Positions 14,364 through 15,019 of a stretch of 15,019 nt of DNA are shown here, one piece after another. The notes beneath the pieces were generated by a model. It saw only the letters and a list, made by a program, of their open reading frames with translations, made no database searches and was not told the origin of the DNA. The stretch lies in contig DCDL01000020.1 of NCBI GenBank assembly GCA_002316385.1, forward strand, positions 1-15,019, in the 5' to 3' direction. This DNA comes from Clostridium sp. UBA1056 (GTDB lineage Bacteria > Bacillota > Clostridia > Clostridiales > Clostridiaceae). The translations under genes and the position numbers were made by a program. Numbering within the stretch: the first letter of the stretch is position 1; the number at the start of each line of letters is the position of its first letter.

Positions 14364-14588
14364 TTATTTAAAAATCAAATTAAAAAGGTTTTTAAAACCA
14401 GCATCTAACAAACCTACAGTTACTGCATAAAGAAGACAAAAACATGTTACAGCCGTAAGAGCTTTCTTAAGCTCATCTTTTGTAGGCCATGTTACTCTTT
14501 TAAATTCCGCTTTTAAGTCGATAAAAAACTGTACTATCTTCATTCGTTTTTTAGGTTTAATTGCTTTACCCTCAACTTTTTCAGCCAT
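14364..14588 (-). CDS. secE: Preprotein translocase subunit SecE
   Basis: SecE is the small membrane subunit that clamps SecY in the SecYEG protein-export channel. The frame is open from a GTG at 14597, but that codon lies only two bases after the G-run. The ATG at 14588 (74 residues) has GGGGAT at workable spacing and gives MAEKVEGKAIKPKK, so I choose it. A lysine-rich cytoplasmic part is followed by the conserved amphipathic segment AEFKRVTWPTKDEL (about 27-40) and a single membrane helix (about 43-63, AVTCFCLLYAVTVGLL). A one-helix SecE is normal for Gram-positive bacteria. It lies 39 bases after rpmG and 31 before nusG. A 6-bp hairpin (14615-14629) overlaps the rpmG stop codon. Confidence 0.96.
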   Translation of the reverse strand: MAEKVEGKAIKPKKRMKIVQFFIDLKAEFKRVTWPTKDELKKALTAVTCFCLLYAVTVGLLDAGFKNLFNLIFK

Positions 14589-14627
14589 AATTTTCACATC
14601 CCCAAAATATTTGAAGTTCTAAAAGAA

Positions 14628-14777
14628 CTATTTTGTTTCTTTATGAAGTGTATGTTTGTGGCAGAATCTGCAGTATTTTTGCATTTCGATTCTGTCTGGA
14701 TTATTCTTTTTATTTTTCATTGTGTTGTAGTTTCTTTGTTTACATTCAGTACATGCTAAAGTTATTTTAACTCTCAC
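14628..14777 (-). CDS. rpmG: Large ribosomal subunit protein L33 (zinc-binding form)
   Basis: L33 is a small 50S protein near the E site. The 49-residue product reads MRVKITLACTECKQRNY and ends CRFCHKHTLHKETK. Two CxxC pairs, Cys9/Cys12 and Cys36/Cys39, make it the zinc-ribbon (C+) form rather than the cysteine-free form made under zinc limitation in bacteria with both. The start is GTG at 14777, placed by AGGAGGTG at 14791-14784; no in-frame ATG precedes it. It leads the rpmG-secE-nusG group, as in many Firmicutes. Confidence 0.95.
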   Translation of the reverse strand: MRVKITLACTECKQRNYNTMKNKKNNPDRIEMQKYCRFCHKHTLHKETK

Positions 14778-14874
14778 AATCTACACCTCCTAGTTTATGT
14801 GTATTTAATCTTATTTATAAAACCAATAATTTTTATCTTGATAATATATTGTTAACTGCAATTGCTACCTAAAC

Positions 14875-14934
14875 AACTTATCACAAGTTAAGGCTTATGT
14901 CAATTGTAAATAATTCCTTGCAATCATTATATCA
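14875..14934 (-). promoter_or_regulatory. Promoter region upstream of rpmG
   Basis: Two candidates lie between the upstream terminator and rpmG on the minus strand. One is a perfect TTGACA (14903-14898) followed after 15 bases by GATAAG (14882-14877) with TG one base upstream, or after 17 bases by TAAGTT (14880-14875). The other is an extended -10, TGATATAAT (14934-14926), without a convincing -35. Either gives an untranslated leader of roughly 90-140 bases. A promoter is expected here because a terminator precedes it; which element is used is uncertain. Confidence 0.5.
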
Positions 14935-14969
14935 TAAAGCATCAAAGATATCTTATTGAGTTTTCTTTT

Positions 14970-14996
14970 AAAAGGACTAGGTTTAGAACCCAGTCC
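14970..14996 (-). terminator. Intrinsic terminator of a gene beyond the right edge
   Basis: GGACUGGGUU (14996-14987) pairs with AACCUAGUCC (14983-14974) over ten pairs with one G-U on the minus strand, with a 3-base loop, followed by UUUU. The G-U pair would be an A-C mismatch on the other strand, so it works best for minus-strand transcription. The upstream gene is not visible. By gene order in Clostridia it could be tuf or sigH. All three minus-strand frames meet a stop codon between 15019 and 15001, so its stop codon is at or close to the window edge. Confidence 0.8.
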
Positions 14997-15019
14997 TATT
15001 TTAAATCTTAATTATTTTA

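Noticed and set aside
14778..14970. A tRNA gene upstream of rpmG, as near secE in some bacteria
   Set aside because: No cloverleaf, T-loop GTTCNANNC or CCA end is visible on either strand.

Overview
The window holds one strand of housekeeping genes: all fourteen complete protein genes read on the minus strand, from right to left. They form the classical rpmG-secE-nusG / rplK-rplA / rplJ-rplL / rpoB-rpoC / ybxF-rpsL-rpsG-fusA cluster of ribosomal protein, RNA polymerase and elongation factor genes. Strongly AT-rich intergenic DNA, strong AGGAGG-type ribosome binding sites, several GTG or TTG starts, an L7Ae-family gene between rpoC and rpsL, and the protein sequences all point to a low-GC Gram-positive anaerobe of the class Clostridia (Clostridiaceae or Peptostreptococcaceae; genus not resolved by eye). 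I see no mobile element, tRNA, rRNA or CRISPR array.

Layout, in transcription order. At the right edge (about 14974-14996) a hairpin terminator ends a gene lying outside the window. A probable promoter region (about 14877-14934) precedes rpmG (a short gene starting GTG), secE and nusG. rplK and rplA follow, and each is preceded by a short RNA motif resembling the L1-binding helix of 23S rRNA. Between rplA and rplJ lie a strong promoter, an L10-leader RNA and an intrinsic terminator whose loop and 3' arm can pair with the conserved start of the leader; this is a legible attenuator. rplL ends at a strong terminator. A 450-base gene-free stretch then carries a near-consensus promoter and a long structured leader for rpoB-rpoC. 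Just after rpoC a further consensus-like promoter drives ybxF, rpsL, rpsG and fusA, and the operon runs off the left edge with a ribosome binding site for another gene (tuf would be usual).

The genes jointly supply transcription (beta, beta', NusG), translation (L33, L11, L1, L10, L7/L12, S12, S7, EF-G, the L7Ae-like protein) and secretion (SecE). I found no undescribed system of genes. What merits a second look is the RNA and DNA regulatory architecture between the genes: the L10 attenuator, two L1 mimics in one operon, the rpoB leader, an 18-bp perfect dyad overlapping the ybxF promoter, and hairpins in the rpsL-rpsG and rpsG-fusA gaps. The RpoB protein also carries a long acidic tail.
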